Assembly: GCA_013389125.1 (NCBI GenBank)
Contig: JACADX010000208.1
Span: forward strand, 1 to 13,674
Length of the DNA: 13,674 nt
Direction of reading: 5' to 3'
Source of the DNA: Parvularculaceae bacterium
Lineage (GTDB): Bacteria; Pseudomonadota; Alphaproteobacteria; Caulobacterales; Parvularculaceae
Below the pieces are notes generated by a model. That model ran no database searches. It saw nothing but the letters and a program-made list of their open reading frames with translations, and was not told where the DNA came from. Each line of letters opens with the position of its first letter. The stretch's first letter is position 1. Below, one piece after another: positions 1-6,496 of this stretch. Made by a program: the position numbers and the translations under genes.

Positions 1-31
1 AGGGTGCATTGAGCGGAGCGAAATGCACCCT
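1..31. repeat. REP-like palindromic hairpin
   Basis: Bases 1-10 and 22-31 are perfect reverse complements (AGGGTGCATT / AATGCACCCT) around an 11-base loop (GAGCGGAGCGA). This layout, a GGGTGCATT stem with a GAGCG-type loop, matches the REP-like extragenic palindromes scattered through many proteobacterial genomes and mobilised by RAYT (Y1) transposases. The tie to that family is from memory. The element lies 13 bases beyond the stop of the minus-strand gene ending at 45, so it could also act as a transcription terminator, although no clear T-run is visible. A short direct repeat (TACTCGC twice, 31-44) follows it. There is only one copy in this window and it touches the window edge, so further flanking repeat may be cut off. 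Confidence 0.6.
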
Positions 32-44
32 ACTCGCTACTCGC

Positions 45-485
45 TCATGGCGGCTTGGTGCCGTTCTGAATCTTCGGATCCATCACCATCGTTCCGCCGC
101 CGGGCGCGACGAACGCGATCGAAAATTCATCGTCGTTCTGATCGTCTCCCTTATCGACGGCGGCGCCGTTGGAGTCTGAAACACCTGGCGCGCCAAATTC
201 AGCGAAGACCGGCCCCGGCCCGTCCACCTCGCCGAGCCGGGCTGGAACCGTAAACCACAGCGAGTAGCGATAGGTCCTACCGTCGTCATTGGCGTTGAGG
301 ACTTCAAGGCGCTTCCGGCTTGCGGCGAGCGCGAAGCCCCCGAACTGCGCCCCGACATAGGGCCCTGTCGGTTCGATCGTCGGACCGCCGCGCGCGTTCT
401 CGACAATCCGCATCGCTTCAGCCGGCGAGCCGGCGAAGGCGACGCCGCGCGACGGGCCGGGCGCGATCGAGAATACGAACCTCAC
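45..485 (-). CDS. Hypothetical secreted protein, C-terminal part of a broken paralogue
   Basis: This 146-residue frame opens with GTG and has no signal peptide of its own. Its last ~55 residues resemble the end of the neighbouring lipoprotein (732-1397). Shared features are VFxxx(F) followed by APxVS, a DKxDDQ stretch, an E(F/Y)SI strand, a G(T/S)M(V/T)(V/I)DP motif and a final K(I/N)xNGxKPP. The two are therefore tandem paralogues of unknown function, probably beta-rich periplasmic or envelope proteins. The frame's start overlaps the stop of a signal-peptide-bearing frame (482-697) by four bases, GTGA. I infer that the two frames were once one gene separated by a 1-base-type frameshift. The alternative, two translationally coupled short proteins, is less likely because the N-terminal half would lack the domain and this half would lack an export signal. 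No known family recognised. Confidence 0.6.
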   Translation of the reverse strand: MRFVFSIAPGPSRGVAFAGSPAEAMRIVENARGGPTIEPTGPYVGAQFGGFALAASRKRLEVLNANDDGRTYRYSLWFTVPARLGEVDGPGPVFAEFGAPGVSDSNGAAVDKGDDQNDDEFSIAFVAPGGGTMVMDPKIQNGTKPP

Positions 486-697
486 CGGCCCGACGACACA
501 GCGCCCAACGAGAAATCAAGATCGCAATTGGGATTGGCGTACGCGCCCGTGCAACTGACGCGCCAATGATCGCCGGCATTGACGACGAGAAGATCAACGG
601 ATGCGGTCGTCGTCGCCTTGACGGCAGGCTGCGCCTGAGCCAGCCCGCCGCTAAGCGCGATCGTCGCTACAGAGAGAGAGAGAGTGAGAGAGTTTAT
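482..697 (-). pseudogene. Signal-peptide fragment of the broken paralogue; ATA in place of start codon
   Basis: Read on the minus strand, this frame begins with a Shine-Dalgarno-like AAGGA (706-710), eight bases, then ATA-AAC-TCT. It continues as a good signal peptide: INSLTLSLSVATIALSGG, then an A-Q-A-Q cleavage-like region. About 50 further residues follow, including two cysteines (as in the upstream paralogue), before a TGA at 482-484. The ATA lies exactly where ATG would be expected, and no in-frame ATG, GTG or TTG precedes the hydrophobic core. The next frame (45-485) then carries on the homology: its GPVRFVFSI aligns with GDVTINVNL of the paralogue. The simplest reading is a gene that lost its start codon and gained a frameshift. 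Sequencing error, or slippage in the AG tract within it, are alternatives. The gene follows the lipoprotein by 34 bases, so it sat in the same transcript. Confidence 0.55.
671..692. repeat. (AG)7 dinucleotide tract plus (GA)n extension
   Basis: Bases 671-684 are seven perfect AG units. After a single T, GAGAGAG (686-692) follows. On the minus strand the tract encodes the Leu-Ser repeats in the hydrophobic core of the broken paralogue's signal peptide. Tracts of this kind are prone to slipped-strand change of two bases, which would shift the reading frame. Adding one unit would join an upstream TTG (720-722) to the signal-peptide frame, but that TTG has no evident ribosome binding site. Confidence 0.75.
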
Positions 698-731
698 GGT
701 ACGGTTCCTTTCGTTGTCTCAATCATCCCAT

Positions 732-1397
732 TCACTGCGGCGGTGCGGGCGCCGGCGCAGGCACTGGCGGCTTTCCGCCGTTCTTGATAATCGGATCGAT
801 CACTGTCATCGACCCGTCCGAGCGGGCGAGCTGGATCGAATATTCGTACGCCTGCTGATCGTCTTCCTTGTCGACGAAGGAGAGCGTCGCGCTTGAAACG
901 CTTGGCGCGTCGAACTCGGCAGGCCAGTTCGCCTGGCCGAAGACCGGGACCGGCGCCGTCACCGTGCCGGGCGGGATGACAGCGATCGCGACCGCCTGCC
1001 ACGGGTCCGACGGGAAGGAATAGCCGGCGCTCGTCGCCGAGCTGTCGAGATTGACATTGATCGTGACGTCGCCCGGCGGAAAGCCGGAAAGATCGACATT
1101 GCCAGCGGCGTTCAAATTGACGCCGCCGAAGCAACCGCCGCCGGGCGCGCAAGCGCCTTCGCTCACCGCGCCGAAGGCGGGCTGTCCATTCGTCATCGTA
1201 ATCGTCACATTCACCGATCCGATCGGCGCGGCGTCGGCGACCTCGGCTTCAACCATCGGCTCGGCCGCCGGCTCTTCCGCCGCAACGACTTCCTCGGCCG
1301 GCGCGCCCGGCGCCGCTTCCTCAGCTTTCTTGGCGCAGGCGAATACAAGCGTCGCGGCGCTGGCGGCGAGCATTAGACATCTGATCTCTTTTTGCAT
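732..1397 (-). CDS. Predicted lipoprotein of unknown function (intact paralogue)
   Basis: This is a 221-residue protein. The start is well supported by AAAGGGGG (1403-1410) five bases upstream of ATG. Residues 1-20 form a short lipoprotein signal (hydrophobic AASAATLVFA) with the lipobox ending at Cys21. An Ala/Glu-rich linker follows (about 24-56), as expected for a flexible tether from a membrane anchor. Residues 60-205 look beta-rich, with two cysteines (83 and 89) close enough for a disulfide, Gly/Asn-rich strands, and a terminal DPIIKNGGKPP motif shared with the next gene downstream. It ends in a Pro/Ala tail. It is probably anchored in the envelope, facing the periplasm or cell surface. 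It is transcribed away from the hydrolase gene at 1563 and heads a short tandem duplication. I do not recognise a family, and no enzymatic motif is visible. Confidence 0.8.
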   Translation of the reverse strand: MQKEIRCLMLAASAATLVFACAKKAEEAAPGAPAEEVVAAEEPAAEPMVEAEVADAAPIGSVNVTITMTNGQPAFGAVSEGACAPGGGCFGGVNLNAAGNVDLSGFPPGDVTINVNLDSSATSAGYSFPSDPWQAVAIAVIPPGTVTAPVPVFGQANWPAEFDAPSVSSATLSFVDKEDDQQAYEYSIQLARSDGSMTVIDPIIKNGGKPPVPAPAPAPPQ

Positions 1398-1562
1398 ATC
1401 GACCCCCTTTGATCCTTCCCGGCCGACAAACGTTACGCCTTTCGCCGCAGGATTGCACGCGCCGTCATCGGACAGGATTTTGCTGCAATGCGGCGCCTGA
1501 AGGTTTTGCCGCAGGGTCTTGGTCTGCTAAGCTTCGCGCTTCTCACTGGCGGGGGCCCGAAG

Positions 1563-3683
1563 ATGAAGCGTGCAATCCTCAGCGCGGCGGCGGCCGCGGT
1601 ATTTTCGTGCGCATTCGCTCTTGCGCAGTCCGCAAGCGTCGAGGACGGCGGACCGGCGCCGACGCTTGAGGGCGATGCGGCGCCTGATGACGAAGATGTC
1701 GCAGGCGCCTCGGCCGACTATTTCGCGCGCGACAAGTTCGCCGTCGAGACGATTGTCTGTCCGTTCAAGGGCGCGATCAAATACAAGCCCGGTGAAATTT
1801 CCTGCGGCTTGCTGGCGGTACCCGAAAACCGCGAGAAGTCGCGTTCAAGGACAATCAAGCTGCACTTCGTCAAACTCCATGCGCGCAAACCTGCAAAATG
1901 GGATGACAAGGAGAAGGGCGAGTGGAAGAAGCGCGATGATCCAATCATCTATCTGACCGGTGGCCCTGGCGCGCAGGCCGTCGGCTATGTGAAGCGGCTC
2001 AAGGACCACGGCGCGCGGGACGTGCGCGACCTTTACATCCTCGAGCAGCGCGGCATCGGGTTTTCGGAGGATTTTTGCCCTAAATTCGGACTCTTTGATC
2101 CCTCCGTCGGCAATGTCAGCGACTTCGACGCCTACCAGCGCGCGGGCCTTGCCCAGCTTGAAAATTGCTTCGCGGCGGCAAAGGCCGCGAAGGTCGATCT
2201 CGCCGCCTACAACACGATCGAGAATGCGCGCGATGTTGAGGCGCTTCGACGCGCGCTTGGGCTTGCGCAGTGGAACGTCTGGGGAATTTCCTACGGTTCA
2301 ATCCTGGGCCAGGCCTATATCAAGCAGGACCCCGCAGGCATTCGCGCAGTCGTTCTCGACGCCATCGTGCCGATCGTTCCGGGCGCGCATTTCCAGCGCA
2401 TCGGCTCGCACTTCCAGCGCGACCTCGATCTCCTCGAAACAGCATGCAAGGAGAACAAGACTTGCGCGCGATCATTTCCGGACTTTCAAGAGCGCTTCAA
2501 GGCGGCGATCGTCAAGGCGACGGATTCGCCGATCGAAGTCGACGCGATCGACGCGGAGCTCTTCCCCGCCGGCAAGGGCTGGTTCTTCGGCGATCTCGTC
2601 GGGGGGATTCCGTTTACGTCCCTTTACGAACAGGACAATTATCCGACGCTTCCCGCCTTTATCGACGCGTTGTCGCGGACCGTTGAAAAGGCTGACTACA
2701 GGGCGTGGCGCATCCTCACCGCCGGCGGTCCCGGCGGCGGAACCCAGATCAGCCAGGGCATGTACAACGCCATCGCCTGCAATGACGGTTGGTGGAGCCA
2801 GCTTCACGAGGCGGTCGCTCAGGACAAGGCCGAGCATCCGGAATTGTCCGTGTTCCTCCCGTCGCCCGAACTCATCGACGAGATCGCCGCGCTCTGCAAA
2901 CGCTACGGCATGAAGCCGCGGCCGGAAGAGCAGTTTGCATCCGTGGTCACCGATCTCCCGACAGTGATCGCCAACGGCGCCATGGATCCGATCACGCCGC
3001 CGCCGCTCGCCAAGGCGATCCTTCCCGGGTTCTCGAACGTCACCTATGTCGAATTCCCTTATTCCGGTCACGGGCCGACGCGCTCGCAGAAATGCGGCGG
3101 CGAATTTCTGACGAAATTCTTCGATGCCCCGAACGCCAAGGTCGACACCGCCTGCGCCGATAAGATCAAGGCACCGGAATTTTCGGGGCCGCTCTACCGA
3201 ACGAAAGGCCTTTTGAAGCTCGCCGCTCTCGCCGCTGAAGATGAAAAAAAGGTCGCAGGACCGGCGCTTTGGTTCGGCCTGCCGGCGCTCGTCCTACTCA
3301 TCGGCCTCGTCGTCTATTTGCTGGCTCCGGTCGCCCGCCTCATCAACCGAAGCGACACGATGCCGACGCTCGGCGCAAGACCGCTCGCCTTTCTGACCGC
3401 GCTCCTCGGGGCGACGAGCGTCGGGGGACTAGGCTTTGCCGCCTACCAGACGTTTGAAGCGAACGAACTCCTGCTGCTTGGCGGTCTCCTCGGTTTCGGC
3501 CGTTGGTTTGCGATCGCGGGCGTCCTTTCCGGGATTGCAGGCCTTGGCGTTCTCTTTCTCACGGTAAAGGCGCGGGCCCAGAAAGCGCTGCCGATCGGGA
3601 CGCTGACTGGTCTCCTCGCGACGGGCGCTTCCGGGGCGGCGCTCGCTGCGTTCCTGCTCGTTAACGGCTTCGGCCCGTTTTGA
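1563..3683 (+). CDS. Secreted S33-type alpha/beta-hydrolase with four-helix membrane tail
   Basis: From this ATG the product is 706 residues with a clean signal peptide (MKRAILSAAAAAVFSCAFALAQ). An in-frame ATG at 1488 would add 25 residues with a second hydrophobic patch and a distant AGGA, and I consider it less likely. The alpha/beta-hydrolase fold is clear. The oxyanion-type LTGGPG lies at about 131-136, followed by ILEQRGIGFSE. The nucleophile Ser243 sits in GISYG, Asp475 in ANGAMDPITP, and His503 in YSGHGP. This order and the TGGPG motif match the peptidase S33 / tripeptidyl-aminopeptidase-like group, so a periplasmic peptidase or esterase is expected; the substrate is unknown. Several cysteines fit an exported protein. 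Unusually, residues ~565-702 contain about four hydrophobic helices, so the catalytic part is probably tethered to the inner membrane. It lies 73 bp upstream of the exosortase gene on the same strand, with no obvious terminator between. Confidence 0.88.
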   Translation: MKRAILSAAAAAVFSCAFALAQSASVEDGGPAPTLEGDAAPDDEDVAGASADYFARDKFAVETIVCPFKGAIKYKPGEISCGLLAVPENREKSRSRTIKLHFVKLHARKPAKWDDKEKGEWKKRDDPIIYLTGGPGAQAVGYVKRLKDHGARDVRDLYILEQRGIGFSEDFCPKFGLFDPSVGNVSDFDAYQRAGLAQLENCFAAAKAAKVDLAAYNTIENARDVEALRRALGLAQWNVWGISYGSILGQAYIKQDPAGIRAVVLDAIVPIVPGAHFQRIGSHFQRDLDLLETACKENKTCARSFPDFQERFKAAIVKATDSPIEVDAIDAELFPAGKGWFFGDLVGGIPFTSLYEQDNYPTLPAFIDALSRTVEKADYRAWRILTAGGPGGGTQISQGMYNAIACNDGWWSQLHEAVAQDKAEHPELSVFLPSPELIDEIAALCKRYGMKPRPEEQFASVVTDLPTVIANGAMDPITPPPLAKAILPGFSNVTYVEFPYSGHGPTRSQKCGGEFLTKFFDAPNAKVDTACADKIKAPEFSGPLYRTKGLLKLAALAAEDEKKVAGPALWFGLPALVLLIGLVVYLLAPVARLINRSDTMPTLGARPLAFLTALLGATSVGGLGFAAYQTFEANELLLLGGLLGFGRWFAIAGVLSGIAGLGVLFLTVKARAQKALPIGTLTGLLATGASGAALAAFLLVNGFGPF

Positions 3684-3756
3684 GCCTCGCGCCGATTTCA
3701 GGCGGCGGCTTGTATGATTGTTGCATCGGGGTTCCGGGATCAGCTAGGCCTGACCC

Positions 3757-5367
3757 ATGGACGCGCCGACCAGCAATTCGCCGGACGCCGGCCTCGTTAA
3801 GAAAGTCGAGCCGGCGGTTCGGCCCGTCAGCGCGCCGCCGCCGATAAGGCTGATTGCGCTCGGCGCGACGGCGCTCGCGGCGGCCTTTCTTTTCCGGGAC
3901 GCACTCGCCAATTTATGGCGCCGTTGGGGCGAACAGCAGGAACTCTCGCACAGCTATTTCATCCCGCTGATCTCGCTTTATCTCATCTGGATTAACCGAG
4001 AGACAGTGAAAAAGAGCGTCGGAGCGCCGTCATTTGTCGGCGTCGCGATTCTCCTTGCGGCGCTGGGGCTATTGCTTCTGGGGCAGCTCACCAGCATCTT
4101 TCTCTTACAGCATCTCGGCCTTGTGACGGCGATCGGCGGATTGGCCGCCGCGTTCGGCGGCCCGTCCCTTCTGAGGACGATCGCCGCGCCGACTGCTTTT
4201 CTGTTCTTCGCCGTGCCGCCTCCCTATTGGCTGATCACCGTCCTTTCCTGGAAGTTCCAGCAGATGTCGTCGATCCTCGGCGTCGCGATGATCGAAGCGA
4301 TGGGGATCCCTGTCCACCTCTCCGGCAACATCATCGACCTCGGCGATTATAAGCTGCAGGTCGCGGAAGCGTGCAGCGGGCTGCGCTACCTGTTCCCGTT
4401 CCTTTCTCTCGGCGTCATGGCCGCCTATATGTATCGCGGCAGATTCTGGCAGCGGCTCCTCATCGTCGCCGCGACCGTGCCGATCACGGTCCTGATGAAC
4501 TCCCTCCGAATCGCGGCGACCGGCGCGATGGTTCAAGCTTACGGAGTCGAGCATGCGGAAGGCGCGTTGCATTTCTTTGAAGGCTGGGTCGTCTTTCTCT
4601 TTTGCCTTGCCGCCCTCTTCGCCGTAATCGCTCTTTTGGCGCGTCTTTCATCACCGCGCGTCAATCCGATCGACGCGCTGACGACGCCTGACCTTCCGGC
4701 GACTGCGCCGAGCCCGAAGCGCGCGCCGCAGGCCGCGGTCATCGGAGCGTCCGCCGCCTGCGTGGTTCTCGCCCTTGCGGCATCGAGCGTCATCACGACG
4801 GACGCGCTCATCATGCCGGAACGGAAGGATTTTGACGGCGTCCCCGCGGAATTCGCGGCTTGGGAGAAAACAGTTCGCCCGATCGATCCGACGGTCGCCG
4901 AGGTCCTCGGCGCCGACGATTCAATCGTTGTCGACCTGACGACGCCCGAAGGCGATCGGTTCAATCTTTATATGGCCTATCTCAACGCGCAGCGGGACGG
5001 AAGGTCCTGGCACAGTCCGCGCCAGTGCATCCCGGGCGGCGGCTGGAAAATTGCGCGTCATGATATCGTCAAGACGAGGAGCGGCGACGGCGGCGCCTTC
5101 AGCTACAATCGCATGATTATCGAGAACGGCGACCATCGCCAGCTTGTCTATTACTGGTACGACCAGCGCGGCCGCAAAATCGCGAACGAATTCGTCATGA
5201 AGTTCTGGCTCATCGCCGACGCCGTGACGCGAAAGCGCTCCGACGGGGCGATGGTCCGCCTCATAACGCCGATCGGCGACGGCATGTCCGTCGAGGATGC
5301 GGACGCGAAGCTCCAAGGCATGGTCGAACTCGTTGAGCGGTTCCTGCCGGCCTATGTGCCGTCCTAA
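3757..5367 (+). CDS. xrtD: Exosortase fused to EpsI domain, XrtD (VPLPA-CTERM) type
   Basis: The 536-residue protein has two parts. Residues ~30-298 are a multi-helix membrane exosortase with the invariant triad: Cys206 in VAEACSGLRY, Arg251 in MNSLRI and His272 in LHFFEGW. The early SHSYFIPLISLYLIW segment is also characteristic. Exosortases cleave and sort proteins carrying a short C-terminal motif, helix and basic tail (CTERM), and are regarded as functional analogues of Gram-positive sortases. After one more helix (~326-347), residues ~350-536 form an EpsI (DUF3485) domain with SWHSPRQCIPGGGW around Cys424. The fusion and the YGVEHAEGxLHFFEGW wording match my recollection of XrtD, the VPLPA-CTERM-specific class found in alphaproteobacteria. 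Another Xrt class with an EpsI fusion cannot be excluded. The first ~28 residues are Pro-rich and cytoplasmic. The start has only a weak ribosome site. The glycosyltransferase gene follows after 15 bases. No CTERM substrate gene is in this window. Confidence 0.88.
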   Translation: MDAPTSNSPDAGLVKKVEPAVRPVSAPPPIRLIALGATALAAAFLFRDALANLWRRWGEQQELSHSYFIPLISLYLIWINRETVKKSVGAPSFVGVAILLAALGLLLLGQLTSIFLLQHLGLVTAIGGLAAAFGGPSLLRTIAAPTAFLFFAVPPPYWLITVLSWKFQQMSSILGVAMIEAMGIPVHLSGNIIDLGDYKLQVAEACSGLRYLFPFLSLGVMAAYMYRGRFWQRLLIVAATVPITVLMNSLRIAATGAMVQAYGVEHAEGALHFFEGWVVFLFCLAALFAVIALLARLSSPRVNPIDALTTPDLPATAPSPKRAPQAAVIGASAACVVLALAASSVITTDALIMPERKDFDGVPAEFAAWEKTVRPIDPTVAEVLGADDSIVVDLTTPEGDRFNLYMAYLNAQRDGRSWHSPRQCIPGGGWKIARHDIVKTRSGDGGAFSYNRMIIENGDHRQLVYYWYDQRGRKIANEFVMKFWLIADAVTRKRSDGAMVRLITPIGDGMSVEDADAKLQGMVELVERFLPAYVPS

Positions 5368-5382
5368 TCCGGCGCCGGCGCG

Positions 5383-6441
5383 ATGAAGCTTGCGATCGGC
5401 ATTCTCGCCCACAATGAGGAAGGCTCGATCGGCGCAACGATCGGCTCGCTCCTGAAGCAGACAGTCATCGCCAATCCGTCGATCGGGAAGGAGATCATCG
5501 TCGTCGCCAACGGATGCGCCGACGAAACCGCGGCGGTCGCGGAGGGCGCGCTTTCCGAACTCGCTGGCGCTGCGAACTGCTCCGCCCGCGTCGTCGACGT
5601 TGCTGCCGCCGGAAAGGCGAACGCCTGGAACGTCTTCGTTCATGAAGCGAGCGCGAAGGACGCCGACTTTTTCGTCCTTCTTGACGCTGACATCGAGTTC
5701 GGATCGTTCGATGCGATCGAACGTCTTGTCGATCATCTTGTGAAGGAGCCGGACATCCTCATCGCGCCGGACCAGCCGGTGAAAAGGTTTTCCGAGCGCG
5801 GCGGCCCTTTAGGCGCGCTGATCCGCGCGCTGCAAAAGACCGGCAGCGACGACGATCATGCGTTGTCAGGCCAGCTCTACGCCGCGCGGGCGGCGGCGCT
5901 GCGGTCGGTCGTCATGCCCATCGGGGTCGTCGTCGAGGACGGGTTTCTTCGCGCCATGACGCTGACGAAAGGATTTACTCAACCTGAGAAACTCTCGCTC
6001 ATCCGCCGTGCGCCAGGCGTCCGCCACTTCTACAAGCCGTACGAATCGCTGAACTCGATCTATCGCTACGAACGCCGGCAGGCGGTCGGCACGACGATAA
6101 ATCGCTTCCTCTATGACGAATTTCGGCAATGGCGCGCGGCCGGATTGGACGTCACCGAAGAAATAAGACGCCGGAACGCCGCTAATCCTGCCTGGCTGGA
6201 AGCGCTCGTCGCGGAGCGGGTGAAGAAATCCCCTCCCATCGCGGTTCCTAAAAATTACGTGCTGCGCCGCGTTCGCCGACGCGACAACTGGTCGATCGGA
6301 AATCTCGCCAAGGCGCCATTGATCGCCGCCGCCCTGCTTTACGATCTTGTCGTCGCGGCGGATGCTTCGGTACGGCTGCGCCGCCGCGCCGCGGACGGCG
6401 CGCGATGGGATTCGATCCGCAAGGCCGCGAACACGAAATGA
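5383..6441 (+). CDS. Family 2 glycosyltransferase
   Basis: The 352-residue product starts directly with the GT-A fold: MKLAIGILAHNEEGSIGATI is the nucleotide-binding strand with the HNEE signature. EIIVVANGCADET follows at ~37-49, the metal-binding DAD at 101-103 (LLDADIEF), and VVVEDGFLR at ~183-190, which supplies the likely catalytic acidic pair ED. The RYERRQ at ~228-233 occupies the place of the usual QxxRW motif. The C-terminal half is basic and has one short hydrophobic segment (~308-326) that could bind the membrane. It would transfer a sugar from a nucleotide donor; acceptor and sugar are unknown. With only 15 bases separating it from the exosortase-EpsI gene, the two are almost certainly co-transcribed. 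This suggests a role in glycosylating sorted proteins or in the polymer they associate with. The gene is closed by the hairpin that follows its TGA. Confidence 0.85.
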   Translation: MKLAIGILAHNEEGSIGATIGSLLKQTVIANPSIGKEIIVVANGCADETAAVAEGALSELAGAANCSARVVDVAAAGKANAWNVFVHEASAKDADFFVLLDADIEFGSFDAIERLVDHLVKEPDILIAPDQPVKRFSERGGPLGALIRALQKTGSDDDHALSGQLYAARAAALRSVVMPIGVVVEDGFLRAMTLTKGFTQPEKLSLIRRAPGVRHFYKPYESLNSIYRYERRQAVGTTINRFLYDEFRQWRAAGLDVTEEIRRRNAANPAWLEALVAERVKKSPPIAVPKNYVLRRVRRRDNWSIGNLAKAPLIAAALLYDLVVAADASVRLRRRAADGARWDSIRKAANTK

Positions 6442-6443
6442 AA

Positions 6444-6463
6444 GCGCCCCCTTTCGGGGGCGC
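6444..6463. terminator. Bidirectional hairpin terminator between convergent genes
   Basis: GCGCCCCC (6444-6451) and GGGGGCGC (6456-6463) form a perfect 8-bp stem with a TTTC loop. It starts two bases after the glycosyltransferase TGA and lies 33 bases beyond the end of the minus-strand LysM gene. The plus-strand side continues ATTATT and the minus-strand side TTTCATTT. Both are short, imperfect T-rich runs, so termination in either direction is plausible, better for the minus strand. Confidence 0.75.
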
Positions 6464-6496
6464 ATTATTGGCGCGAGAGCGCACGCAAGACTTTTT

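Noticed and set aside
1488..1562. Alternative upstream start of the S33-type hydrolase
   Set aside because: It puts 25 residues with a second hydrophobic patch before an already complete signal peptide; kept only as an alternative.
3684..3756. Possible sigma-54 promoter before xrtD (TTGCA near 3720)
   Set aside because: The GG element is not at the required distance from the GC element.
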